Of a stretch of DNA of 64,000 nt, positions 6,780-16,810 are shown in pieces. Source of the DNA: Enterococcus pingfangensis (GTDB lineage Bacteria > Bacillota > Bacilli > Lactobacillales > Enterococcaceae); NCBI RefSeq assembly GCF_005405205.1, contig NZ_BJDP01000009.1, forward strand, positions 40,387 through 104,386. Direction: 5' to 3'. The notes under the pieces are model-generated. The model had not been told where the DNA came from and made no database searches. It saw nothing but the letters and a program-made list of their open reading frames with translations. The position numbers and the translations under genes are program-made. Within the stretch, counting starts at the first letter, position 1; each line of letters starts with the position of its first letter.

Positions 6780-9695
6780 TTATTGTGCTACATATTCAAC
6801 TTTAATTGTTTTTTGAACATTTTCTGCCGCCAGCTTGCCGGAAGTCAATGCCCAAGCATTATTCGCCCCAGATGGCGAATCACTGCCCATTACACCTCCG
6901 ACTACTTCACCGGCTGCATACAATCCGTCAATCGCTTGATCGTTGCGGTTCATAATCTGCAAATCACGATTTGCGACTAATCCACCCATCGTTGTTGCAA
7001 ATCGAGGTTTCTGTTCAATCAAGTAATAAGGACCTTCCCCGATTTTTTCTTGCAAGAACTCTAATTGACGTTCAAAGTCTTCATCTTTTTGTTTTTCTAC
7101 CCAGCCATTATAGCGTGCCACTGTCTCGACTAAACTTTCGTAAGCCATTCCAGCTTTTTCTGCTAATTCTTCCAATGTAGCCGCTTTGAAAAATTGCGGC
7201 GCCTCGTTTTCGTTGCTCATCCAGCGCGCTAAGTCCTCGCGTGTGATGCCGCCTTCTTCCACAGCGTCAGCAAAGAGTTCAAAATGTTTGGCATCCAACA
7301 ATAAAAATAACATTTGCGGATCTTGTTCCAGCAGTACTTCTAAGATTTCTTTATTACTTGCCCGTTCATTGATTACTCGTTTTCCTGCAGGATTTACCAG
7401 CAGTCCATTGCGTTTTAATACTGCAAGATTTCCGCCAATCGTTGATTTCGCATAACCTTGCGAAACTTCTACCCCATTTGGATAGATTTTCCCATATTCC
7501 ATCAAACGAGTAGCCGCATTCAATTCTGGCGTCGTAGTCATCAAGATTCCGTCGCCCGTCGAAGATTTTGTTCCATAGAATAAAATATTATTCAATTTAT
7601 CACTTAACAGATTAGGATTGTTGCCATAGCCGCCAGTTGTCAAAATCACTGCTGACGCATGGATGTTATGGCGTTTGCCAGTATCTTCCACAGCTGTTAA
7701 ACCGGTGACTTTGCCCTTGCCATCAGTCAGCAAACTTTCTGCTTTTGTTTGCAAATAGATATTTACGTTGCTTCTTTCCAATGCTTTTCTAGCACTTGCA
7801 GCAAAACCATGCCCGCCATCTTCATAGGCTAGCTCACGATTTTTTCGATACTCAGCTAACGTATGCAGTCCTGTCTTCATATCGTATTCAACGCCCAAAT
7901 ATTCATGGACCCAATCAGTTGCTTCACCAACATTTTCTGCTAATGTCTGCAACAATTCAGGAACATTTAAACCACTGCCGTTAGCTAAAAAGTCTTCTAC
8001 CATATATTCCACTGTGTCGTCAGTAACTCCGGCTGCCGCTTGTAATTTCGAGCCCATGACCACTTGATTTCCACCACTGATGGAGATCGCACCGCCAACA
8101 AAACTCATTTTTTCTAGTAAAATCGTTTTTAAGCCCAGCTGATCAGCTCGTAATGCCGCTGCTATTCCCGCAGCACCTGAACCGACAATGACAACATCAG
8201 CCGTTTCTTCAACGACTTCTTTTGACCAGTGAATAGTTGGTTTCGGCCGAGCTTTTAATACTTCCACGCTGGCGCCTGCCATTTCTACCGCTTCTGCTAC
8301 TCCGTCAATCAAACCTTGACTAGAAGCCGAAGCTCCGGAGATTACATCGACATTCAAGGTTTGGCCTTCGATGATTTGTTGTGGCAAACGAATAAATACT
8401 TGATCCGATAAGCCTTCAGACTCATTACTTTGATCCGCCTCGATTTTTTCGATCCGTTCTTCTGAGAAAGTCACATTCATTGCAAGTTCGCTATTGTGAC
8501 CTTTTGCTTCCACTGTATAGGTACCAGGTTTGAAAGTCAGTTTTACTTTTTGCAATTCTTTTAGTCGTTCATGTTTGCGCTTCTCTTCTTCTGGATCAAT
8601 GACCATATATGCCATGAAATTCCATAATGGGGTTGGGATCAACAGTTTACGCTGCGCATCGACATGCGCATAGTCGATTACTTCTTTATTTTCTTTGATC
8701 ATATTTACCCAGTTTGGTTCGATCAAGAAACCTTTACCAACTGCTAATAAATCATAACCTAATTTCAGTGCATCTTCAGCATCTGTTCGTTGCAAGATCG
8801 ACCCCACACCCATGATTGGGATTTGAGCCAATACCGGTGAACGTTGTGCCAAGTATTTTGTGATCAACGGTTCTGGATCCTCTGATTCCACAATCGAAGG
8901 ACGCGTATAAGCACCCATTGAAAAATGGAAATAGTCTGGACGCAATTCCGCAAGCGTATTCAATAAATACATCGTGTCTTCAAAATGGATCCCTGGTTCT
9001 TCCAACTCTTCAGGTGAAAAACGATACCCAATAATAAAGTTCTCGGCCTCTTGCTCAGCAACCACTCGTTGAACCTCACGCATTACTTCTAATGGAAATT
9101 TTGCGCGTTTTTCACGACTGCCGCCCCACGCATCTTCCCGTCGATTAGAGTGCGGAGAGAAAAATTGCTGCAAAATAAATGTGTTGGCGCCATGGATCTC
9201 TACTCCGTCAAAACCAGCTTTGATCGCACGACGCGTCGCATCACCAAACAAAGTGATCATTTCTAAAATTTGTTCTTCCGTCATCTCACGCGGAACAGGC
9301 GCATTAGGCCGTAACGCCGCTACAGGACTTGCAGAAATTGGCGTCGCTCCGCCATTGATTTCAGGCCAAGCCATCCGACCAGCATGATAGATCTGCATGA
9401 TAGCTTTTGATCCTTTTGCTTTGATCGCCGTTGCTAATTCAGCTAAACCTGCGATTTTTTTATCCGTATCGACACCTAAAGCTCCCGGAAATCCGCGGCC
9501 TTTGTCCTCGACAAAACAGCTTTCAACAATGATTGCCGCCGCATCGCCTGAACGAAATGCATAATAGTCGATAATTTGTTGTGTGATCTCACCATCATAA
9601 AAGGCAGATTGAGTAGTCATTGGCGACATAAACAGACGATTTTTAAAACTTGCTCCTGATGACAACTGGGTCTCATCGAATAAATTTCTTAACAT
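6780..9695 (-). CDS. Three-domain flavin reductase (OYE + FMN_bind + FAD_binding_2), NADH:2-enoate reductase-like
   Basis: A 971-residue cytoplasmic fusion. Residues 1-365 form an Old Yellow Enzyme-type TIM barrel (HAGRMAWPE at 104-112, EIHGANTFILQQFFSPHSN at 166-184, RREDAWGG), the expected NAD(P)H-oxidising unit. Residues 385-475 form an FMN_bind domain whose DVISGAS (450-456) fits the ApbE flavinylation motif, with Ser456 as acceptor. Residues 498-960 form a FAD_binding_2 domain (VVIVGSGAAG at 501-510). The same order occurs in the soluble NADH:fumarate reductase of Klebsiella and in Vibrio acrylate and cinnamate reductases. There is no signal peptide. The dicarboxylate-binding His/Arg set of fumarate reductases appears replaced (see findings), so annotation as fumarate reductase is not justified. 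GGAG lies 6 bases before the ATG. It is monocistronic; no apbE is in the window. Confidence 0.85.
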   Translation of the reverse strand: MLRNLFDETQLSSGASFKNRLFMSPMTTQSAFYDGEITQQIIDYYAFRSGDAAAIIVESCFVEDKGRGFPGALGVDTDKKIAGLAELATAIKAKGSKAIMQIYHAGRMAWPEINGGATPISASPVAALRPNAPVPREMTEEQILEMITLFGDATRRAIKAGFDGVEIHGANTFILQQFFSPHSNRREDAWGGSREKRAKFPLEVMREVQRVVAEQEAENFIIGYRFSPEELEEPGIHFEDTMYLLNTLAELRPDYFHFSMGAYTRPSIVESEDPEPLITKYLAQRSPVLAQIPIMGVGSILQRTDAEDALKLGYDLLAVGKGFLIEPNWVNMIKENKEVIDYAHVDAQRKLLIPTPLWNFMAYMVIDPEEEKRKHERLKELQKVKLTFKPGTYTVEAKGHNSELAMNVTFSEERIEKIEADQSNESEGLSDQVFIRLPQQIIEGQTLNVDVISGASASSQGLIDGVAEAVEMAGASVEVLKARPKPTIHWSKEVVEETADVVIVGSGAAGIAAALRADQLGLKTILLEKMSFVGGAISISGGNQVVMGSKLQAAAGVTDDTVEYMVEDFLANGSGLNVPELLQTLAENVGEATDWVHEYLGVEYDMKTGLHTLAEYRKNRELAYEDGGHGFAASARKALERSNVNIYLQTKAESLLTDGKGKVTGLTAVEDTGKRHNIHASAVILTTGGYGNNPNLLSDKLNNILFYGTKSSTGDGILMTTTPELNAATRLMEYGKIYPNGVEVSQGYAKSTIGGNLAVLKRNGLLVNPAGKRVINERASNKEILEVLLEQDPQMLFLLLDAKHFELFADAVEEGGITREDLARWMSNENEAPQFFKAATLEELAEKAGMAYESLVETVARYNGWVEKQKDEDFERQLEFLQEKIGEGPYYLIEQKPRFATTMGGLVANRDLQIMNRNDQAIDGLYAAGEVVGGVMGSDSPSGANNAWALTSGKLAAENVQKTIKVEYVAQ

Positions 9696-9992
9696 ATGGT
9701 TCTCCTTTCAGTATGAACACGTAATTTTTAATATGTAACTAATTTCACATGAATAAACAGACACGCGACAAAATAAAAGTTCTTAGCAGCTGCCTGCTCA
9801 TCAATAATCTTTCAGCTGTCACAAACCCTCTGCTTGATAATTTATGAACAAGAGTCCGCGCTTCTTCTTACGCTCATTGTAAGAAATTTAATTAATAAAT
9901 TCCAATAGTTTATTTTCATATAATCAATAGATAAAATTTATATATAGTGACTAGCTCTCATACTGCTCAATGATCAAGAAATATTTTCAGGA
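9696..9992. promoter_or_regulatory. Upstream region of the multi-flavin reductase
   Basis: A 297-base non-coding stretch, AT-rich, holding the reductase promoter. I see no convincing -35/-10 pair. A 7-bp inverted repeat, TTCTTAC-gctcatt-GTAAGAA at 9865-9885, could be an operator. I see no FNR box, cre or riboswitch. A tiny 18-codon frame on the minus strand near 9750-9810 lacks a ribosome site and is not called. Confidence 0.4.
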
Positions 9993-9993
9993 T

Positions 9994-10027
9994 AAAAAAA
10001 GACTAGGATATTGTTCATATCCTAGTC
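9994..10027 (-). terminator. Terminator of the groESL operon
   Basis: Perfect 11-bp stem GACTAGGATAT / ATATCCTAGTC (10001-10027) followed on the minus strand by seven T. It lies about 120 bases after groL; the gap between has no gene. Confidence 0.92.
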
Positions 10028-10148
10028 CGTTGTATTACATGCTGTTTTGACCGGTTGTCCAAAAATAATTCGAGCTAAATATCTTTCTTGACTTTTAATT
10101 AGCTAAACCAAACTATTTTTACTAACCTTTTTTACATTTAAAGCTTGA

Positions 10149-11786
<1,638 letters not shown>

Positions 11787-11797
11787 TCATTAATTTT

Positions 11798-12082
11798 TTA
11801 TTCTACAATTGCCATAATATCTTTTGCAGCGATGATCAAGTATTCACTGCCGTCATATTTAACTTCTGTACCTGCATATTTTTCAAACATTACCATATCA
11901 CCAATAGCTACTGGCATTGGACTTTTTTGACCATTTTCCAGTACATTCCCTTCACCAACTGCCACAACTTTCGCTGTTTGTGGTTTTTCTTTGGCCGCAG
12001 AAGCTAAGACTAGGCCTCCAATTGTTTTTTCTTCTTCTTCAGTGACTTCAAGAACGACACGATCACCTAATGGTTTTAACAC
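11798..12082 (-). CDS. groS: Co-chaperonin GroES (Hsp10)
   Basis: A 94-residue co-chaperonin capping Gro[14 protein letters not shown] at the N-terminus and the mobile loop [19 protein letters not shown] are diagnostic. The best start is a GTG at 12082, placed 8 bases after a strong GGAGG and giving the family-typical (M)LKPLGDRV start. A TTG five codons upstream would overlap the ribosome site and is rejected. First gene of the operon, about 40 bases below the CIRCE element. Confidence 0.96.
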   Translation of the reverse strand: MLKPLGDRVVLEVTEEEEKTIGGLVLASAAKEKPQTAKVVAVGEGNVLENGQKSPMPVAIGDMVMFEKYAGTEVKYDGSEYLIIAAKDIMAIVE

Positions 12083-12117
12083 GATAAATCCCTCCAACTA
12101 GTAATGATTTTTAATAA

Positions 12118-12144
12118 TTAGCACTCAATAACCAAGAGTGCTAA
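12118..12144 (-). promoter_or_regulatory. CIRCE operator (HrcA binding site)
   Basis: A perfect copy of the consensus inverted repeat: TTAGCACTC, nine bases, GAGTGCTAA. It sits between the groESL promoter and groS, so HrcA repression and heat induction are expected. hrcA itself is not in the window. Confidence 0.97.
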
Positions 12145-12156
12145 CTCACATTTCTT

Positions 12157-12184
12157 ATAATACCATTTCTAGTTCTTTTTGCAA
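12157..12184 (-). promoter_or_regulatory. groESL promoter
   Basis: Minus strand TTGCAA (12179-12184), 16-base spacer, TATTAT (12157-12162), just upstream of CIRCE. Confidence 0.7.
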
Positions 12185-12235
12185 GTCCTTCGATTGCTTT
12201 TTTAAATTTTCTCCTACTAAGCGATCAAAGAAATT

Positions 12236-12245
12236 ATGCTATACT
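12236..12245 (+). promoter_or_regulatory. Promoter of the CPBP protease gene
   Basis: Extended -10 TGCTATACT with TATACT at 12240-12245; the -35 is poor. It gives a short leader to the ATG at 12278. Confidence 0.5.
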
Positions 12246-12277
12246 TTAACACAACAAGTATCCAGAAAGGAAAACGT

Positions 12278-12919
12278 ATGAATAAAAAAATATATAGCTT
12301 CGTTACGATCTTTACTTACGGATTGGTTTTGTTTTCGCCTATTATATTTCAAGGGTTCTTTCAGGCAAGTTCGGCACAGATTATCCAGCTGACAACCTTC
12401 GCTTATTTTATCGGCGCACTGCTGATGATTTTTTATCGCTTCAAATCGCAGCTATTCAGTCTGGAGAGCCAGAAAAAAAATGTCCCAATCACAATTTTAA
12501 TTGGAATCATCGGTGTCCCGGTTTCTTTATTACTGCAGATGGTCATCTTGCAGATCGAACAGCGGTTTTTAGGACAATCTGTTTCTTCTCAAAATACGCA
12601 AACGATCGTCCAATTAATCCAAGATAATATGATTTTTATTTTAGCAACAACGATCGCTGGACCGATTATGGAAGAATTTGTCTTTCGGCGCGCGATTTTT
12701 GGTTCATTGGAAAAAAGATTCGGCTTCTTCATTCCGGCACTGCTGAGTTCGGTACTTTTCGCATTAGCACATAATGACGGTCATTATCTTTTATATGCTG
12801 GATTAGGTTTCTTATTCTGCGGAATGTATCACTATAGCGGACGAATCTGGACTTCGATGATCACTCATGTGGGGATGAACCTATTAGTTGTGTTGACACA
12901 ACTAGCCCTGCAATCTTAA
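12278..12919 (+). CDS. CPBP family intramembrane metalloprotease (Abi/CAAX-like)
   Basis: A 213-residue polytopic membrane protein with the three CPBP glutamyl-protease motifs: EEFVFRR (EExxxR) near residue 135, FALAHNDGH (FxxxH) near 165 and ITHVGMN (HxxxN) near 199. These residues form the intramembrane active site of the Rce1/Abi superfamily. Bacterial members act in peptide maturation, bacteriocin self-immunity or unknown roles. An ATG 14 codons upstream is in frame, but only the ATG at 12278 has a spaced ribosome site (AAAGGA, 6 bases). It is divergent from groESL. Substrate unknown. Confidence 0.88.
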   Translation: MNKKIYSFVTIFTYGLVLFSPIIFQGFFQASSAQIIQLTTFAYFIGALLMIFYRFKSQLFSLESQKKNVPITILIGIIGVPVSLLLQMVILQIEQRFLGQSVSSQNTQTIVQLIQDNMIFILATTIAGPIMEEFVFRRAIFGSLEKRFGFFIPALLSSVLFALAHNDGHYLLYAGLGFLFCGMYHYSGRIWTSMITHVGMNLLVVLTQLALQS

Positions 12920-12954
12920 TCTGTTTCGCAATACAAATCTTTTGCCTTTTTAGG

Positions 12955-12998
12955 AAAATCTTCTTAAACTGAGTGTACTTAGTCTAAGAAGATTTTTT
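12955..12998 (+). terminator. Terminator after the CPBP gene
   Basis: AAAATCTTCTTA paired with TAAGAAGATTTT, with an inner ACT/AGT pair, followed by T6. Confidence 0.88.
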
Positions 12999-13055
12999 CT
13001 TAGGAGCTAAATTATTTTAACAATCTAAAATAATCAGTAATAAGGAGGTCATTTT

Positions 13056-13676
13056 ATGAAATTAGCAATTATCGGCGCGACTGGACACGCCGGATCTTTG
13101 ATTTTACAAGAAGCGCTAGCTCGTGATCTAGCAGTTACAGCCGTCGTCCGTCATCCAGCAAAATTAACGGTGGATGTTCCCGTTTTAGTTAAAGATTTAT
13201 TTGATCTTACAAAAGCAGATTTGGCTTCATTTGATGTAGTGATCGACGCCTTTCGTCCCCCAGTTGGTCAAGAAGAACTGCATCAAACATCGCTAAAACA
13301 GCTCAGCACTATTTTACAAGGAACAGATACTCGTTTGATCGTTGTCGGCGGCGCTTCTTCTTTATTTATCGATGAGACCCACCGGATGATCGATTTTTCT
13401 GATCCTAAGGCTGATTATTATCCAACGGCTTACAATATGTACCAAGCATTTTTAAAGTTAAAAACCGCAGATGGCGTAAATTGGACCTATCTAAGTCCGG
13501 CCGCAAATTTTGTTCCAAATGGCGAACGCACTGGAAAGTATCAACTTAGTGACGATCACTTACAAAAAAATGCAGCAGGTTATAGTGAAATCAGTATGGC
13601 CGATTATGCTATCGCCATTATCGATGAGGTCATTGAGCCGCATCATCTAAATCAGCACTTCAGTGTCTACAATTAA
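13056..13676 (+). CDS. NAD(P)H-binding atypical SDR (NmrA/YwnB-like)
   Basis: A 206-residue Rossmann protein with the N-terminal dinucleotide motif GATGHAGSLI at residues 7-16 and AVVRHP at the end of the second strand, where Arg suggests NADPH preference. GGASSLFID and YNMYQAFLKLK follow, with Tyr and Lys in the usual SDR region. The family covers biliverdin-reductase-B-like and NmrA-like oxidoreductases of mostly unknown substrate. AAGGAGG lies about 7 bases before the ATG. It is monocistronic between two terminators. No substrate can be inferred from the context. Confidence 0.85.
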   Translation: MKLAIIGATGHAGSLILQEALARDLAVTAVVRHPAKLTVDVPVLVKDLFDLTKADLASFDVVIDAFRPPVGQEELHQTSLKQLSTILQGTDTRLIVVGGASSLFIDETHRMIDFSDPKADYYPTAYNMYQAFLKLKTADGVNWTYLSPAANFVPNGERTGKYQLSDDHLQKNAAGYSEISMADYAIAIIDEVIEPHHLNQHFSVYN

Positions 13677-13687
13677 AAAGCAAAAAG

Positions 13688-13720
13688 GACTGCGACCTGA
13701 TTAGGCCGCAGTCTTTTTTT
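13688..13720. terminator. Bidirectional terminator
   Basis: GACTGCG...CGCAGTC with an inner CC/GG pair, T7 on the plus side and A5 on the other. It serves the SDR gene (+) and probably the wal operon end (-). Confidence 0.82.
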
Positions 13721-13791
13721 ATGAATAAATGTTTTCGCGCAGGTCGCTTGTTGATAGACCCACCTTTTGCTATACATTTTTCAGTAAGAGT

Positions 13792-14607
13792 CTAAATTGC
13801 AAATAATTCAGTCGCACTGTCGGGGTCGGTATCAAAGATTTGAAACTGATGGTTTACTCCAAGATCATACCGCGTCAAAGTTTCTTCCATCGTCATATGC
13901 GCCAATTCTTTCATATTATTTTCCCTGCTTAGATGTCCCAAGTAAATACGTTTTGTCCGATCACCTAGAATATCAGTCATGACTAAGGCTCCGTCATCAT
14001 TGGACAAATGTCCTCGGTCTCCCAAAATCCGTTGTTTCAAACTCCAAGGATACGCACCCATACGTAGCATTTCTAAATCATGATTGCTTTCAACTAAATA
14101 CGCATCGGCATCACGAATCGTTCCTCTGACTTGTTCGCTGGCATAACCTGTATCAGTCAATGTCACAAACGAGTGGCCATCTTTATAAAAACGATAGAAC
14201 TGCGGTGCTGCCGCATCGTGGGAAACACCGAAACTTTCAATATCGAAATCGCCAAAAGTCAGAACTTTTCCCATTTCAAAGATATATTTTTGTGCTACAT
14301 CGATTTTTCCAATCAAAGGAGCCATCGCTTCCCATGTTTTTTCATTGGCATAAACAGGTAATTTATATTTTCTTGCAAGCACTCCAACGCCATGGATATG
14401 ATCCCGGTGTTCGTGGGTGACTAAAATTGCATCTAGATCCTCAGGTTTCCGATCGACTTCTGCTAATAATGAAGTGATCTTTTTCCCGCTCAAGCCAGCA
14501 TCGACTAAAATACTTTTTTGCGGACTCTCTAAGTACAAAGAATTACCCGTACTTCCGCTAGCTAAAATGCTGACATTGAAGGCATTATTTAATTCTAACA
14601 TGAGCAC
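13792..14607 (-). CDS. yycJ: YycJ/WalJ metallo-beta-lactamase-fold hydrolase
   Basis: A protein of about 270 residues, last gene of the wal operon. The metal-binding VTHEHRDHIHG motif (HxHxDH) near residue 65, LTDTGYA and a distal GHLS block define the MBL fold. WalJ homologues have DNA 5'-exonuclease-like activity and are linked to cell-wall homeostasis and recombination. ASGSTGNSLY near the N-terminus is family-typical. The start is ambiguous: a GTG at 14607 is 5 bases after GAGG, while the ATG two codons later (14601) is 11 bases away. It follows yycI by 43 bases. Confidence 0.93.
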   Translation of the reverse strand: MLMLELNNAFNVSILASGSTGNSLYLESPQKSILVDAGLSGKKITSLLAEVDRKPEDLDAILVTHEHRDHIHGVGVLARKYKLPVYANEKTWEAMAPLIGKIDVAQKYIFEMGKVLTFGDFDIESFGVSHDAAAPQFYRFYKDGHSFVTLTDTGYASEQVRGTIRDADAYLVESNHDLEMLRMGAYPWSLKQRILGDRGHLSNDDGALVMTDILGDRTKRIYLGHLSRENNMKELAHMTMEETLTRYDLGVNHQFQIFDTDPDSATELFAI

Positions 14608-14650
14608 TTAGTCCTCTCTTTTAAAAACTGTTCTCAGTATACAACCCTTT

Positions 14651-15496
14651 TTAGGGATTTTCCACCTTCGGAACTAAATTATTCGTAATCACTTGGTTGT
14701 TCAAGGCGTTGACTTTTTCAATTTGTGTCGTCTTGTCTGACGTCTTTATCTTGACGAACCAAACAGGAACATAAACATTTTTTTCTCGTACTTCAAGGGT
14801 TTTGAAGTAGCCAAGATAAATATTGGTGATCGTTGATTTATTAGGAATATTATTATTGATGTACAACGTGTTTAAAATCTCTTTTTGTGAGTACAGCGCC
14901 ATTTTCTCCCGTAGCGGTTCGATCTCTTTCACTCGCGTCTGGGTGTATTTTACTACTTGTTCTTGGTCATTGCTGTCGTCTATATCCAATGTTACCCGCG
15001 AAGTTTCATCGATAAACGGGATGCCTTCATAACTTTGAGCGCCCACGATTTTCCCTAGATCGTCATCTTTTTTAGAAATATCCGGCAAGTACGTATATTC
15101 TTCACCGTGCATAATAAATTCTTTATCCTTCATTAAATGATTGAAACTATTCGTCGCCTTCTTTAAATCAAAGGTCGCTTCACTCGTTGGATAATTGGTC
15201 AAAACCCGATCGGAAACATTCGAATTTTGGGCGATCATTTGATTCGCCGCGTCACTTACTAAAGAATCAAAATTATCTTGTTCCGCGCTTAAATAATACC
15301 CTTCTTGATGCGCTTCAGAAATTTCATCCTTGATCGTAATGTCATCATTTTCCAAACGGCGCATAATGTCTTCTCGCTGATTTGAATTCGTGACCAAACT
15401 CTGCTCATGCTGGTTGCTCCAATAAATGCTGAAAAGAAAGATATTCAGCCCCATAAAAACGAAAAGAAAGATCCACTCGATTTTTCTAAAATCCAA
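14651..15496 (-). CDS. yycI: WalK-regulatory membrane protein YycI (WalI)
   Basis: A 281-residue protein with a cytoplasmic N-tip (MDFRKIEW), one membrane helix (residues 8-26) and a long extracytoplasmic domain, the standard WalI topology. WalI and WalH form a complex with WalK through their membrane helices and tune its kinase activity. The sequence is weakly conserved across Firmicutes, but the position directly after yycH (stop and start adjoin at 15496/15497) and the topology make the call safe. Confidence 0.92.
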   Translation of the reverse strand: MDFRKIEWIFLFVFMGLNIFLFSIYWSNQHEQSLVTNSNQREDIMRRLENDDITIKDEISEAHQEGYYLSAEQDNFDSLVSDAANQMIAQNSNVSDRVLTNYPTSEATFDLKKATNSFNHLMKDKEFIMHGEEYTYLPDISKKDDDLGKIVGAQSYEGIPFIDETSRVTLDIDDSNDQEQVVKYTQTRVKEIEPLREKMALYSQKEILNTLYINNNIPNKSTITNIYLGYFKTLEVREKNVYVPVWFVKIKTSDKTTQIEKVNALNNQVITNNLVPKVENP

Positions 15497-16810
15497 TTAG
15501 TTCGCCCCCGTTTCTAGGTTTCCTTGCATCAGCTGATTAGCAGGATACCACGTGTTGTCATATTTGACGAACCATTCTGGAGTCAAAGCTACTAATTTAT
15601 TTACGCCATCGATGTCCTGCCAACTATATCCAATGATATAATTTTGAACCTTCGTAAGATCAATCCCGACTGCGGCCAGATTATTTTCAACTTCCAAGGT
15701 GCTTGGCAGCTCGACTTCTTCATCAGAAGGAATCGGTACTTGGACGGTATCCATACTAGTTTCGATCGTGACCTGAGGCGTTGAAGCATCCGGATCTTGT
15801 TCGACCTTGACGCTCATCTTGCCTTTTGATGAGTTACTGAAGACTGGGTAGCCTTCAACAAATATCCGATAATTGATCTGTCCTTCGTGATGATCGAAAT
15901 AGCGTAAGTTGCCGACTGCTGTTCCCAAGCGGCTGACGTAGTTGAAACTTTGGCTGTAGACACTTTCATTGGTCAAATCCGTTGGCAACTCGCCTTTAAA
16001 GGTGACTAACCGTTTTTGTTCGTCCATCATCAGTTCTTCATGACCGCTGACAAAAGAACGTGTACCGCTGGCTTCTTCCTCACCTTTTGCTTGATCCGGA
16101 TTGCGGAAAAAGGCATTGCGGAACAGTGAATACGATTGTGTCGTCAAAATGTAACTGTATTTTTTCAAACGAACTCGATCTTTGGTCCGCAACAAGCGCG
16201 GCACTACAGGATCTTCATCAGACATCGCTAAATAACGTGTCTGATTTTTTTGAAAGATCGTTGTCAGCCCGGTAAAATCTGCTGAGATCGTCGCTTCGTA
16301 CACAGTCCCTTTATTGTAATTCAAAAATCGAATCTTTTTCTTAGCGAAGTCGACTTGAATTTGCGAAAAAGTAATTTTTGTGCCTTCTTTTAGCGAGTCC
16401 AAGCTGACCGGCATATCAAAAACCTTTACATACTCGGACAATAAAAAGCCGCCCTCGTAATTTAACTCGATTCCATCATCTAAATTGTAATATTCTTTGA
16501 TTTCTTCTGTATTTTGTGCAACTTCATGAAGCTGACCGTACGTTCCTTCAGTTAACCGAGCTTGCGTCGTTGCCAATAAATTCTCACTGCTAGTTTGAAA
16601 TTTTCCTTCGGCTACATTCCAAATTCCTCGGATTGGTAAAAAAGCATCGGTCGCTTTTGCGTAGTTCTGATCATTTTTTACTGCTTGCTTGCTAGTATTC
16701 ACATTAGCTGTTTTAGAAGTTGGGCTCAGCCAAATAGCATAGGTCAAGACAAGGCTCAGCAGGATCAAAACGCCTAGCGCGGCGCGAAGGATTTTTTCTG
16801 ATAATTTCAT
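15497..16810 (-). CDS. yycH: WalK-regulatory membrane protein YycH (WalH)
   Basis: A 437-residue protein with a single N-terminal membrane helix (residues 7-27) and a large extracellular region of the YycH fold. With YycI it modulates WalK. The ATG at 16810 overlaps the walK stop as ATGA, indicating translational coupling; an AGGAGG lies 10 bases upstream inside walK. A TTG two codons earlier is too close to that site. Length matches the family. Confidence 0.93.
   Translation of the reverse strand: MKLSEKILRAALGVLILLSLVLTYAIWLSPTSKTANVNTSKQAVKNDQNYAKATDAFLPIRGIWNVAEGKFQTSSENLLATTQARLTEGTYGQLHEVAQNTEEIKEYYNLDDGIELNYEGGFLLSEYVKVFDMPVSLDSLKEGTKITFSQIQVDFAKKKIRFLNYNKGTVYEATISADFTGLTTIFQKNQTRYLAMSDEDPVVPRLLRTKDRVRLKKYSYILTTQSYSLFRNAFFRNPDQAKGEEEASGTRSFVSGHEELMMDEQKRLVTFKGELPTDLTNESVYSQSFNYVSRLGTAVGNLRYFDHHEGQINYRIFVEGYPVFSNSSKGKMSVKVEQDPDASTPQVTIETSMDTVQVPIPSDEEVELPSTLEVENNLAAVGIDLTKVQNYIIGYSWQDIDGVNKLVALTPEWFVKYDNTWYPANQLMQGNLETGAN

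Noticed and set aside
6780..9695. Plain annotation as fumarate reductase or NADH oxidase
   Set aside because: The domain order fits a reductase fusion, but the dicarboxylate-binding residues seem replaced, and the OYE part alone does not define the reaction.
9740..9815. An 18-codon frame on the minus strand upstream of the reductase
   Set aside because: No ribosome site and no codon pattern suggesting a leader peptide.
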